Positions 1 to 7,963 of a DNA stretch of 51,185 nt are shown here, piece by piece. Made by a program: the position numbers and the translations under genes. The notes beneath the pieces are model-generated. The model worked only from the letters and a program-made list of their open reading frames with translations, was not told the DNA's origin and searched no databases. Source of the DNA: an uncultured Traorella sp. (GTDB lineage Bacteria; Bacillota_I; Bacilli_A; Erysipelotrichales; Erysipelotrichaceae); the NCBI RefSeq assembly GCF_944327115.1, contig NZ_CALVGS010000054.1, forward strand, positions 1 to 51,185. Direction: 5' to 3'. Position 1 is the first letter of the stretch, and each line of letters starts with the position of its first letter.

Positions 1-340
1 CTAATTTTGTTTCCTTTTCTTTGATCTTCATTTTGATCCTCTTCATTCTCTTGTCTGTTTTCCTGATAAGATTGTTATTCAAGGAAGCATTCGCTTTTAA
101 CAAGGCCTTGGCTTCATGGGTGGCAGAGAGAGGGATATAGTCACTGAGATGAAACTGCTTTTTAAGAAGCTGATGAAGCTCGCTGTCCTTGAACGAGGCT
201 CCCTTATAGGCACGATCGTAAAGATATTTATAGGCCTTATGAAGAACACGGTTATAGACTCTCAGATCATGAAGAATGATGTTCTTCAGATCAGGGAATT
301 CACGGTAATAGAAACGGTTGGAAAGAGAAAAGACTTTCAT
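1..340 (-). mobile_element. TnpB-like transposon nuclease, N-terminal part (runs off the left edge)
   Basis: An open frame of 113 codons starts at the ATG at 340-338 and runs without a stop off the left edge, so only the N-terminus is visible. A strong AGGAGG site lies just upstream (343-350). The protein is very basic. Residues such as DLRVYNRVLHKAYKYLYDRA and the later SDYIPLSATHEAKALLKAN segment look like the N-terminal wedge/helical region of IS200/IS605 OrfB (TnpB) proteins, which are RNA-guided nucleases carried by transposons. The RuvC and zinc-finger parts would lie outside the window, so the family call rests on the N-terminus alone. It could instead be another transposase with a similar helical start. 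Confidence 0.5.
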
Positions 341-398
341 GATGCCTCCTTGAAAGAAAAAAGAGAATTTACACAGATATTATATCATAATAGTAACT

Positions 399-443
399 AT
401 AATGATATTATAATTTAAAATTAATTAAACATAATATCATAAT
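399..443. repeat. AT-rich imperfect inverted repeat upstream of the TnpB-like gene
   Basis: ATAATGATATTAT at 399-411 is mirrored by ATAATATCATAAT at 431-443 with one mismatch, and a related copy lies at 378-391. The 341-517 stretch holds no gene. The repeat may belong to the left end of the transposon or may only be AT-rich spacer. Confidence 0.35.
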
Positions 444-517
444 ATAAAGTATAATTAACTTTTTTCAATCTCTTTCATTATCTTTCTGCCCATCAAAATT
501 GAAATTTCCTAATATAC

Positions 518-548
518 AAAAAAAAGCTGATGCTACGCATCGGCTTTT
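518..548 (-). terminator. Intrinsic terminator of the amidase gene
   Basis: Arms 523-533 and 537-547 pair with one mismatch around a three-base loop. They are followed on the minus strand by eight U residues (from 518-525). The hairpin includes the stop codon of the amidase gene. Confidence 0.85.
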
Positions 549-1276
549 ATTTGCGACATGATCCCATCAACGATCGCATGACATAACAACGCCTGTGTAT
601 TCTCTCCAGTCAGATATGACACATCATCGGCATTTGATAAAAAACCCATTTCAACGATAACACATGGAAGCGTATTATACGTCAAAAGATGAAATTGTCC
701 AGTCTTGACGCCACGACTGACTAGTGCCGGACTGAGCGTTTCCAGTTGGGCATTAATTGCTTCGGCAAGCGCTAAAGAATCACTTTGTGACAGATTGACA
801 TAAATCTCACTTCCCTTTACATTTTCCGGATCTTCCTCCGAAATATTACAATGAAGCGAAACCATCAGCTGCGCCTGTGCCGCGGCAGCTATATCCAGCC
901 TTGCCTGTAAATCTTCCACATTGTCATCAGGCCAGCTGATCTCATCACTATCCCGGGTCAGGACGACATGGATTCCATTTTCCTCAAGCAAATCTCTTAC
1001 ATTCATTGAAATTTCAAGATTCAGCTCTTTCTCTACGACACCATTCTCAGAGCTGCTTCCATTGTCATAACCGCCATGACCCGGATCGATGACAACGATT
1101 GGACGATCGTCCTGAGGCTCATAGGTATTGACATTTTCGGAAGCATTTCCCTCCTGAAAAACAGGGACATCCGGCATCATAAAGGAAAATAAAACAAGGA
1201 TCAGCAGGCATATAAAACCAATAGAAGCTGATAAGATCAGATTTTGTTGTGTTCTTTTTTTCAATTTCTTCACCAT
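533..1276 (-). CDS. Membrane-anchored N-acetylmuramoyl-L-alanine amidase (Amidase_3, CwlD-like)
   Basis: This 247-residue enzyme should cut the amide bond between muramic acid and L-alanine in peptidoglycan outside the membrane. A basic start is followed by one hydrophobic segment (about 12-34) that acts as an uncleaved anchor. The Amidase_3 zinc ligands and catalytic residues are all visible: DPGHGG (His67), the VVEKELNL stretch (Glu82), SLHCN (His142) and VEMGFLSN (Glu209). The size and the single domain match CwlD-type amidases more than large autolysins. It is monocistronic, lying between two terminators. No Shine-Dalgarno site precedes the ATG. Instead TGGTAGAAT, an extended -10 motif, ends four bases before it, so the message may be leaderless. 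Confidence 0.88.
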   Translation of the reverse strand: MVKKLKKRTQQNLILSASIGFICLLILVLFSFMMPDVPVFQEGNASENVNTYEPQDDRPIVVIDPGHGGYDNGSSSENGVVEKELNLEISMNVRDLLEENGIHVVLTRDSDEISWPDDNVEDLQARLDIAAAAQAQLMVSLHCNISEEDPENVKGSEIYVNLSQSDSLALAEAINAQLETLSPALVSRGVKTGQFHLLTYNTLPCVIVEMGFLSNADDVSYLTGENTQALLCHAIVDGIMSQIKADA

Positions 1277-1310
1277 TCTTATTCTACCACATTCACTTAA
1301 GAATTATTTA

Positions 1311-1342
1311 AGAAAAATCCTGATTTTTTTAAATCAGGATTT
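1311..1342 (-). terminator. Intrinsic terminator after the PEPCK/HprK-like gene
   Basis: A perfect 12-base-pair stem (1315-1326 with 1331-1342) has a four-base loop and is followed by a short U-rich stretch. It overlaps the stop codon of the upstream gene. Confidence 0.8.
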
Positions 1343-3028
1343 CTGAATAAATTCTAACAGCTGTTTTGCACCTTCCTGAATGCCACTGCGATCTTCCTTT
1401 GAGAATCCTAAATGCGTAAAAATCTCACCTACGAAAATATTATTTTTATATAAGCATTCAAATACTTCATCGATCAATGGCTGACAGATTTCCTGTTTCT
1501 GCATCGGACCGAATGGGTTTGCGAAATACGTTCTTGACAGACCGACTTCCTGTGTCGTACCTAAGGCCATACGCTGTCCCTGAATACAGATCTTTTTAAT
1601 TTCCTCTGGATCATCAATACGGCGCAGTCCCAGCTCCTTGTCATAGTTGTTGGCATAAGCAAATAAATCAATCTTATGATTATGTGCTACGATATCATAG
1701 CTTGCAGCCGGTGTGATGACACGGGCATTTGAGCTGTCCGGATTTAAGAATACCGAACGATCCATATCACGATAAGGGGTACCTTTATCCAAATCATCCA
1801 AGCGGATAAACGCACCGATCTCTGTTCCCTGACCATAAGGAATGCCATCTTCAATGTGGATCGTACCCATATCATCAAATACTACTTCGATGTTGCTGAT
1901 GACTTCATCACCTAATGAACGCAGCGCTTCGATCGATTCGCTCTTTCCTGCTCCGGAATCTCCCATCAGCATGATTCCTTTTTTCTTGCCGTCACGCAGC
2001 GTAACATTAACAAAAGCACCATGGATCGGCAGCCAGCCTCTTTGCATCATCGCCAGATTATGAAGCGTCAGACTCATCTTCTTGATATATCCGAAATATT
2101 CGATCTTCTGTGAATATGAAACCGAACCGATCCAGATATCATTCTTTTCATCATGATGGAAGGTCGTTTCATTCAAACCGTCCTGATTACCAAACAGCAC
2201 GATACAATCCGGTTTATGCGTACATTCTTCAGCTGTCGCAATTTCAAACAGATTCGCAAGCGAAACACCGCTGCACATAAAGTCACGATGGAAATAAACA
2301 AAGCATAAAAGACGTCCGATCTTGATCGGCATACAGAACCATTCTTTCGGTGTTCCCTTGAAAACAGCAATCGGATTGTCGGCTCTTTCCGTAAACATAC
2401 CTTCACGCTTGTTGCTTCTTGTCGTCAGCATCAATGGTGTCCTTAACATGATGCTGTCGATCATCGGTATCCGCTTTAAGCACTCATATTCCTCCGGAAG
2501 ACGTGTATGCGGGATCCTTACTGCCGCAGCAGCATTTGTTCCGGACTGCAATTGACGATAGATCTTATTTTTTCTGCCCTGGACCTTTTCTTCGATATGA
2601 CGATAGGTATCCCGTATCAGACGGTTAAAATTAGAATCATTCGTAATATAGTTTACAGCTGTTGACGTTTGTCCGTTTCCGATATAAGTGATGGAAAAAC
2701 GCTGATGATGCTTCCAAAAATCATAAAATTCCTCAATAAATTCAAGCAGCTGATCTTTATCATTCAAATAATAGTTGTCAATTTCATTACACTCAAAAAC
2801 ACTCATCAGACGAAAGCATCTTGTAATTTCAACCTTCGCTTCCCGAACGGTCTTGCCATTCAAGATCCAGTTATACAGATCTCTGTTCGTTTCCTTTAAG
2901 CTTTCAATGAAAATCTCCGTTATATTGCGAAATTCCGGTGAATTTAAAAGCTCAGCCGTACTTCTTACATAAGAAGCACTGAAATTCAGAATAGCCACCT
3001 GTTCATTCATGTAAATTGATTCTTTCAT
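1334..3028 (-). CDS. Unknown protein with a C-terminal PEPCK/HPr-kinase-type P-loop domain
   Basis: This is a 564-residue protein of unknown function. The first 320 or so residues match nothing I recognise. The C-terminal part has the order of the PEP carboxykinase/HPr kinase superfamily: LPIHGAFVNV (331-342, resembling the histidine segment before the P-loop in PEPCK), the P-loop MGDSGAGKSES (355-365) and an acidic strand VVFDDMG (382-388). HPr kinases have a very similar GxSGxGKSE loop but are only about 310 residues long. ATP-type PEPCK has GLSGTGKTT and other metal-binding residues that I do not see here. It is therefore probably a phosphotransferase of new specificity. An AGGAGG five bases before the ATG fixes the start and overlaps the end of proS, so the two are translationally coupled. 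Confidence 0.6.
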   Translation of the reverse strand: MKESIYMNEQVAILNFSASYVRSTAELLNSPEFRNITEIFIESLKETNRDLYNWILNGKTVREAKVEITRCFRLMSVFECNEIDNYYLNDKDQLLEFIEEFYDFWKHHQRFSITYIGNGQTSTAVNYITNDSNFNRLIRDTYRHIEEKVQGRKNKIYRQLQSGTNAAAAVRIPHTRLPEEYECLKRIPMIDSIMLRTPLMLTTRSNKREGMFTERADNPIAVFKGTPKEWFCMPIKIGRLLCFVYFHRDFMCSGVSLANLFEIATAEECTHKPDCIVLFGNQDGLNETTFHHDEKNDIWIGSVSYSQKIEYFGYIKKMSLTLHNLAMMQRGWLPIHGAFVNVTLRDGKKKGIMLMGDSGAGKSESIEALRSLGDEVISNIEVVFDDMGTIHIEDGIPYGQGTEIGAFIRLDDLDKGTPYRDMDRSVFLNPDSSNARVITPAASYDIVAHNHKIDLFAYANNYDKELGLRRIDDPEEIKKICIQGQRMALGTTQEVGLSRTYFANPFGPMQKQEICQPLIDEVFECLYKNNIFVGEIFTHLGFSKEDRSGIQEGAKQLLEFIQKS

Positions 3029-3037
3029 GTAAACCTC

Positions 3038-4723
3038 CTATTTCTTGAATCGTTCCAATAATTCCTCAACGCTCATTTCCTCTTTCAAAGAAGTTGCACG
3101 TGTCGTACACTCAACAATCCTTTCACCTGCCCTGCGTCCGATCGTAATACGATAAGGCAGACCAATCAGATCCATATCCTTGAATTTGACACCGGCACGC
3201 TCATCCCGGTCATCCAGCAAAACATCATAGCCCATCTTCTGAAACTTGTCATAAAGCTCAAGCGACAACTCTTTCTGGGCCTCATCCTTATTGCTGACAA
3301 GCACGATACCAATTTCAAAAGGAGCAATGCTTTCAGGCCAGATGATACCATTTTCATCGTTGTGCTGCTCAACGACAGCTGCCAGGCATCTGCCCAGCCC
3401 GATGCCGTAACAGCCCATCTGTACCGGATGCAGCTGATTGTTCGCATCAAGATAATTCAAGCCCATGGTTTTTGAATACTTATCGCCAAGCTTAAAAGTA
3501 TTGCCAATTTCGATTCCCTTCGTAAAAGACAGCTTCTTTCCGCAGCACGGACAGACATCGTTTTCTGTGATCACAGAGATATCACCGATAAGATCTGCCT
3601 TGAAATCCTTCAAATTCACATTTTTTAAATGCGTATCCGTCTTATTGGCCCCACAGATGAAATTTTTCATTTTGGTCACTTCCTGATCCATGACGATCTT
3701 TACGTTTTCCAAGCCGACAGGACCGGCAAAGCCCACAGCGGCATGAGTCAGCATTTCCACATCCTCAAAAGACGCCATTTCCATTTCACTCGCATGCAGC
3801 AGCTTCAAGGCCTTTGTTTCATTCAGTTCACGGTTTCCCTTCAACAAGAATGCCACAAACTCATCAGAAACCTTATAAAGAAGCGTCTTCACAAAGCGGT
3901 CGGCATCTGTGTTCATAAATGCCGCAACTTCATCGATCGTCTTCGCATTCGGAGTCGATACCTCCTCCATCACACCCTCTTCTTCATCAGATACGCTTTC
4001 TGAAACGACTACCGGTGCAACCTCCAGATTACTTGAAAAATCACAGGAATCGCACTGTACGATCACATCTTCACCGATATCACAGGTCGCCTGGAATTCT
4101 TCACTTAAAAGACCTCCCATCACGCCCAGATCGGCATTAACGATCTTATAAGTAAGATCCATGCGATCAAAGATACGCTTATAAGCCTCAAACATTTTCT
4201 GGTAAGAAACTTCCAAGCCATCTAAATCGGTATCAAAAGAATAAGCATCCTTCATGATAAATTCGCGCACACGTATGAGTCCGTAACGCGGACGTGTTTC
4301 ATCACGAAACTTTGTCTGAATCTGATATAAATTATATGGGAAATCCTTATAAGAAGAACCATCCATGCTTGCCGCAACGGTAAAAAGCTCTTCATGGGTA
4401 GGACCTAAGACATAATTTTTCTGATAGCGGTCTTTCAAAGAAAACATATTGCTGCCGAAATTCTCACGGCGACCGCTTTTTTCATAAACCTCTTCCATGA
4501 TCAGCGTCGGCATCAAAAGCTCCTGGGCACCTGTCGCATTCATTTCCTCACGGATGATATTTTCAATCTTATTTAAAACAAGCTTGCCCATTGGCATGAT
4601 CATATAAATACCATTACTTGTTTTCTTGATCATTCCGGCTCTCACCAGAAGATTTCCACTTACACTTTCTTCATCTTTCGCATTTTCTCTTAATGTATAA
4701 AAGAAGCTTTCACTTAATTTCAT
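3038..4723 (-). CDS. proS: Prolyl-tRNA synthetase (bacterial type with editing domain)
   Basis: This class II synthetase charges tRNA-Pro. The ATG at 4723 is chosen because AAGGAG lies just before it. An in-frame ATG at 4762 lies inside the upstream gene and lacks such a site. The 561 residues show motif 1 (around GQELLMP-like GAQELLMPTL), motif 2 with FRDETRPRYGLIRVREF (about 139-155), and a long insertion (about 220-370) that is the INS editing domain removing Ala-tRNA-Pro. Motif 3 is GCYGIGLGR (437-445), followed by the anticodon-binding domain. The length fits the ProS type of most bacteria. It sits ten bases after trhP2 and just before the PEPCK/HprK-like gene, in one operon. Confidence 0.97.
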   Translation of the reverse strand: MKLSESFFYTLRENAKDEESVSGNLLVRAGMIKKTSNGIYMIMPMGKLVLNKIENIIREEMNATGAQELLMPTLIMEEVYEKSGRRENFGSNMFSLKDRYQKNYVLGPTHEELFTVAASMDGSSYKDFPYNLYQIQTKFRDETRPRYGLIRVREFIMKDAYSFDTDLDGLEVSYQKMFEAYKRIFDRMDLTYKIVNADLGVMGGLLSEEFQATCDIGEDVIVQCDSCDFSSNLEVAPVVVSESVSDEEEGVMEEVSTPNAKTIDEVAAFMNTDADRFVKTLLYKVSDEFVAFLLKGNRELNETKALKLLHASEMEMASFEDVEMLTHAAVGFAGPVGLENVKIVMDQEVTKMKNFICGANKTDTHLKNVNLKDFKADLIGDISVITENDVCPCCGKKLSFTKGIEIGNTFKLGDKYSKTMGLNYLDANNQLHPVQMGCYGIGLGRCLAAVVEQHNDENGIIWPESIAPFEIGIVLVSNKDEAQKELSLELYDKFQKMGYDVLLDDRDERAGVKFKDMDLIGLPYRITIGRRAGERIVECTTRATSLKEEMSVEELLERFKK

Positions 4724-4733
4724 ATTCTTCTCC

Positions 4734-5954
4734 TTAATATATGTGTCGATCCGATTTATCAACGATCTTACGGATCATATCATTTTCTTTCACTTCAAAA
4801 TCAATTCTTGTTTTCAATAGCTGCATCGGCTTATTCGCAACATCCACTTCAATTCCATTTTCATCAAAGCAGGGATTTAAGATCATAGGGCGTGTATAAT
4901 CCGGTCCGAAGACCTCAACAGGTATCTTCATTTCAAAATGATTCTTTACCTGAATCAAAGCCATATGCGTTGTTTTATCATATTCCAGGATCGAAGCAAT
5001 ATATTCTTGGGTCACACCCGCTCCATTGACACCATACAGCTGGTCAGATGCCTTTGGCAAGCCTTCATAGAAACCGTTGGCCGTCGGCCGGTTTTCACTT
5101 CTTGAAAGCTCATCCAGAATCATCTTCATTTTCTCATCATCCAAACTCTGTTCATAAACGGCATCGATCAGCATACGATAGGCACGAACGACCGTTGCCA
5201 GATAATAAGGCGATTTCATGCGTCCTTCGATCTTTAAAGAAGCAATATCCGCATCGATCAGATCCGGAATATAAGAAGCCGCCATCAGATCCTTGCTGCT
5301 CATGGAAAATAAATGCTTTTCATCATGAATGAACTGATCTTTTTCCAACAACCGATATTTCCATCGGCAGCTTTGGGCACATCCGCCACGATTGGCATCA
5401 CGTGTGGTCATATGATTGGAAAGCGTACAGCGTCCGGAATAAGAAATGCACATACCGCCATGAATAAATACTTCAAGCGGCAGTGAGGCATGCTTTGCTA
5501 CGCTTTTGATCTGATCAAGGCTGCACTCTCTTGCCAATACGACACGATCGGCCTGCTCACTTTTCCAAAAATCAACAGCTTTGGAATTGGTCGTTGAATG
5601 CTGGGTACTGATATGGACCTCCAGCTTCTTCGCAACCCTTTTAGCGCAGCGTACCACGCTCAAAGAAGCACAGATGATGGCATGGACACCGATCCTTTCC
5701 AAGGCCATTAAATATTGTTCCAACTCCTCTAAATCATCTTCATGAGGAATGATATTGACCGTCACATGCACATGCGCACCATGTGCCTTCGCAAACCTGA
5801 CGCCCTCTTCAATGGCCTCTAAATCAAAATTAGAAGCACGAGAACGCAAGGAGAACTGCTTTCCGCCAATATATACCGCATCTGCACCATACAGCACGGC
5901 AATCTTCAATCGTTCAAGATCTCCTGCCGGAGCAAGCAATTCAATCTTTTTCAT
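4734..5954 (-). CDS. trhP2: U32-family tRNA hydroxylation protein, YrrO/TrhP2-like
   Basis: This 406-residue member of the peptidase U32 family begins with the typical ELLAPAGDLERLK. It carries the U32 signature EVFIHGGMCISYSGRCTLS, with further cysteines in RGGCAQSCRW. In Bacillus subtilis the neighbouring genes yrrN and yrrO encode such proteins, which are needed for the prephenate-dependent 5-hydroxylation of U34 in some tRNAs; E. coli has one relative, TrhP. The older label collagenase-like protease is probably misleading here. The gene overlaps the shorter U32 gene upstream by ATGA and has a strong GGAGG site, so the pair is translated together. proS follows in the same operon. Confidence 0.9.
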   Translation of the reverse strand: MKKIELLAPAGDLERLKIAVLYGADAVYIGGKQFSLRSRASNFDLEAIEEGVRFAKAHGAHVHVTVNIIPHEDDLEELEQYLMALERIGVHAIICASLSVVRCAKRVAKKLEVHISTQHSTTNSKAVDFWKSEQADRVVLARECSLDQIKSVAKHASLPLEVFIHGGMCISYSGRCTLSNHMTTRDANRGGCAQSCRWKYRLLEKDQFIHDEKHLFSMSSKDLMAASYIPDLIDADIASLKIEGRMKSPYYLATVVRAYRMLIDAVYEQSLDDEKMKMILDELSRSENRPTANGFYEGLPKASDQLYGVNGAGVTQEYIASILEYDKTTHMALIQVKNHFEMKIPVEVFGPDYTRPMILNPCFDENGIEVDVANKPMQLLKTRIDFEVKENDMIRKIVDKSDRHIY

Positions 5955-6838
5955 TGCCCCGCCTCCTTGACAAGAGTTGTCTTTTTATACATAAACCCTT
6001 CACTGAAAGCATATTCAGGATAGGCCTGCCGATAATGCTGATAACAAGCTTCACCATCGATCTCACCCGAAAGGATGTGATGAATATCATGGGCGGCCTG
6101 AAAGATCATCTCTTCATCCAAATGAATTCCCTCAATTCTGAAATCACAGTTTTCCAATTCCTTAAGCTTAGAAAACATACAAAAAACGGTTCCGCTTAAA
6201 ATAAATGTGCCAGTTTCATCCTGAAAGATCGGCATTTTCTCATCACGCGTTTCCTCCATCAGATAAAGATCCTTAGAAGCACTGCGATCCTCTAAACCGC
6301 AAAACTCAAAATAACTCGATAAAAGCTTACGCCTGGAATGCATCATTACATTATACCCAAACACGCTGACTTCACAGCCCTGGCAGCGGCTCAAAATATG
6401 TTTCATATCATCAAGCGTGATTTCTCTTGCCAATACCACACGATCGATCCCCAAGCGAAGATATTCATTGGCATCCTGGCTGCTGGCAATCAAGGTCGTC
6501 GGCTGATAGATCAACATATCTTCCATCTTCATTTCTTTGGCCATCCAATAGACACCCATATCCGCAAAATAAATACGATCGATCTTGTTATCTTTACAAA
6601 AAAGCAACGCATCCTGAAATCGACCAAGATCGTCTTCCATGACAAAATTCAACATATTGACACCCACTTCTAATCCTAAATCATGGGCCTGCTTTACTAT
6701 TTCTTTCAAATCTTCCATCCTGTACACCCTTGCGGGCCTTGCCGATACATGGGGCAATGAAACGATGATCCGGTCGATCCCACATGCAGCATAACGATCA
6801 AGATGATTGATTTCAAGACAGTCGCTGATCAATTTCAT
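5951..6838 (-). CDS. trhP1: U32-family protein, YrrN/TrhP1-like
   Basis: This is the shorter member (295 residues) of the paired U32 genes. The ATG at 6838 is chosen because AAGGAG lies eight bases upstream, and because a longer reading would start upstream of the promoter. The protein keeps the U32 barrel pattern, for example GIDRVVLAREITLDDMK, which parallels ADRVVLARECSLDQIK in the next gene. It lacks the cysteine-rich U32 signature of the long paralogue, as YrrN does. It is therefore probably a partner subunit in tRNA U34 hydroxylation rather than an independent enzyme. It is the first gene of the trhP1-trhP2-proS operon and overlaps trhP2 by four bases. Confidence 0.82.
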   Translation of the reverse strand: MKLISDCLEINHLDRYAACGIDRIIVSLPHVSARPARVYRMEDLKEIVKQAHDLGLEVGVNMLNFVMEDDLGRFQDALLFCKDNKIDRIYFADMGVYWMAKEMKMEDMLIYQPTTLIASSQDANEYLRLGIDRVVLAREITLDDMKHILSRCQGCEVSVFGYNVMMHSRRKLLSSYFEFCGLEDRSASKDLYLMEETRDEKMPIFQDETGTFILSGTVFCMFSKLKELENCDFRIEGIHLDEEMIFQAAHDIHHILSGEIDGEACYQHYRQAYPEYAFSEGFMYKKTTLVKEAGQ

Positions 6839-6863
6839 TCTACTCGCTCCTTCCGATTGTATT

Positions 6864-6892
6864 ATTATACTGTTTTTAGGCAAAATTGTATA
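6864..6892 (-). promoter_or_regulatory. Promoter of the trhP1-trhP2-proS operon
   Basis: On the minus strand a TATAAT -10 (6864-6869) lies 17 bases from a TATACA -35 (6887-6892), some 25 bases before the trhP1 start. The plus-strand zinc-ribbon gene diverges from the same 100-base region. Confidence 0.65.
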
Positions 6893-6937
6893 GAAGGTTT
6901 CCAAAATTTTGTGTACAATATTGTTAGAGGTGGTATC

Positions 6938-7141
6938 ATGAAATTTAAATATGAAGACGAATATCTAGCCGAATGTAAACAAATCGAAGAAAATGAATGT
7001 TGCCCCTACTGCGGCCGTAAGGCACTCATCCACTGTACCGATGACGATTATTTTTTTGCCTGTAAAGCCTGCGGACATCGTTTTGAATTTGACGGCGAAT
7101 ATGCGGAGGAGTTGGCATACTACTTAGCCAGCAGGCAATAA
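6938..7141 (+). CDS. Small zinc-ribbon protein (67 residues)
   Basis: I do not recognise this family. The visible feature is a zinc ribbon: CPYCGRK near residue 22 and CKACGHRFEF near residue 48, two CxxC knuckles about 25 residues apart. The first residues are acidic and charged. The ATG at 6938 has GAGGTGG just upstream; a longer in-frame reading has no ribosome site and crosses the divergent promoter. The stop overlaps the start of the next gene (TAATG), so it is translationally coupled to a SAM methyltransferase. It may bind nucleic acid or assist that enzyme, but the sequence does not say which. Confidence 0.75.
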   Translation: MKFKYEDEYLAECKQIEENECCPYCGRKALIHCTDDDYFFACKACGHRFEFDGEYAEELAYYLASRQ

Positions 7142-7827
7142 TGAGTACGATCCATCAATGGGATCAGGCAGCAAATAGCTACCTTGACAGTCAGGAAGCA
7201 AGCAATCACGCCAAAAAGAACCGAGAAATCGTCATGAAACGCTTCAGTGATCTAAAAAATAAAAAAGTTTTAGATCTTGGCTGTGGTTATGGATGGTATA
7301 CCCACTACTTCAGTAGCATTCATGCCGATGTGATCGGGGTTGATGGTTCCTCATCGATGATCAAGCTTGCGAAAGAAAAATATCCTTCTCTTCAATTTGA
7401 TGTATATGATATTGAGCAGCCGCTTCCCTATCCGGATAACAGTTTTGATCTGGTTTTCTGTACTCCGGTCCTTATTGCTGTCATAAAAATTACTTCTGTC
7501 ATACAAGAAGTTCAACGTATCACAAAAGACAAGGGGCTTTTCTATCTTTCCATCACTCATCCGGCCTTTTATGATGGTGAATGGCTCTGTGATGAAAATG
7601 GATATAAATCAGCAAAGGTAATGGAAAACTATTTATCAGAAACCAGCTATGATAATGAATTCTGGGGCAAGACCAAACATTATCATCGTCCTCTTTCCAC
7701 ATACCTCAATCTTTTGAGCGACCATCATTTCCGACTTATTCACATGGAAGAACCTCGTATTTATGATAATACGAAACAATCTTCTGAAATACCTTTATTT
7801 ATTATGATGGAATTTGAGAAATTATAG
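7141..7827 (+). CDS. Class I SAM-dependent methyltransferase
   Basis: This 228-residue protein has a Rossmann-type methyltransferase core. Motif I is VLDLGCGYGWYT (about 43-54), followed by the acidic end of strand 2 (IGVDGSSSMIKLAKEK) and motif IV FDLVFCTPVLI. The substrate cannot be told. It resembles the minus-strand methyltransferase at 28.4-29.2 kb, sharing the GCGYGW loop, an ITHP/IEHP segment and the KxYHxxL stretch late in the protein, so the two are paralogues. Small-molecule methylation is more likely than DNA methylation, because no target-recognition domain or NPPY motif is present. It is translated with the small zinc-ribbon gene and ends at its own terminator. Confidence 0.85.
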   Translation: MSTIHQWDQAANSYLDSQEASNHAKKNREIVMKRFSDLKNKKVLDLGCGYGWYTHYFSSIHADVIGVDGSSSMIKLAKEKYPSLQFDVYDIEQPLPYPDNSFDLVFCTPVLIAVIKITSVIQEVQRITKDKGLFYLSITHPAFYDGEWLCDENGYKSAKVMENYLSETSYDNEFWGKTKHYHRPLSTYLNLLSDHHFRLIHMEEPRIYDNTKQSSEIPLFIMMEFEKL

Positions 7828-7828
7828 T

Positions 7829-7857
7829 AAAAATCCTTGATCAAAAGGATTTTTTTC
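7829..7857 (+). terminator. Intrinsic terminator after the first methyltransferase
   Basis: A ten-base-pair stem (7829-7838 with 7845-7854) and a GATCAA loop end in a run of T residues. Confidence 0.85.
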
Positions 7858-7923
7858 ATATTTTTAAATCAAAGACCAAATATAGATTTCAATAATTATA
7901 TGCAAGTCTTCTTATAGTAAAAC

Positions 7924-7948
7924 AGAACAAATGATATTATAATGTTCT
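7924..7948 (+). promoter_or_regulatory. -10 box inside an inverted repeat upstream of the second methyltransferase
   Basis: TATAAT at 7938-7943 lies about 20 bases before the gene. AGAACA (7924-7929) and TGTTCT (7943-7948) form a perfect inverted repeat around it. No good -35 box is visible. The repeat is a possible operator. Confidence 0.4.
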
Positions 7949-7963
7949 ATAAAGGAGTTTTAT

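Noticed and set aside
4724-4762. Upstream in-frame ATG for proS
   Set aside because: It lies within the trhP2 gene without a ribosome site; the ATG at 4723 has AAGGAG in front and matches the family start.
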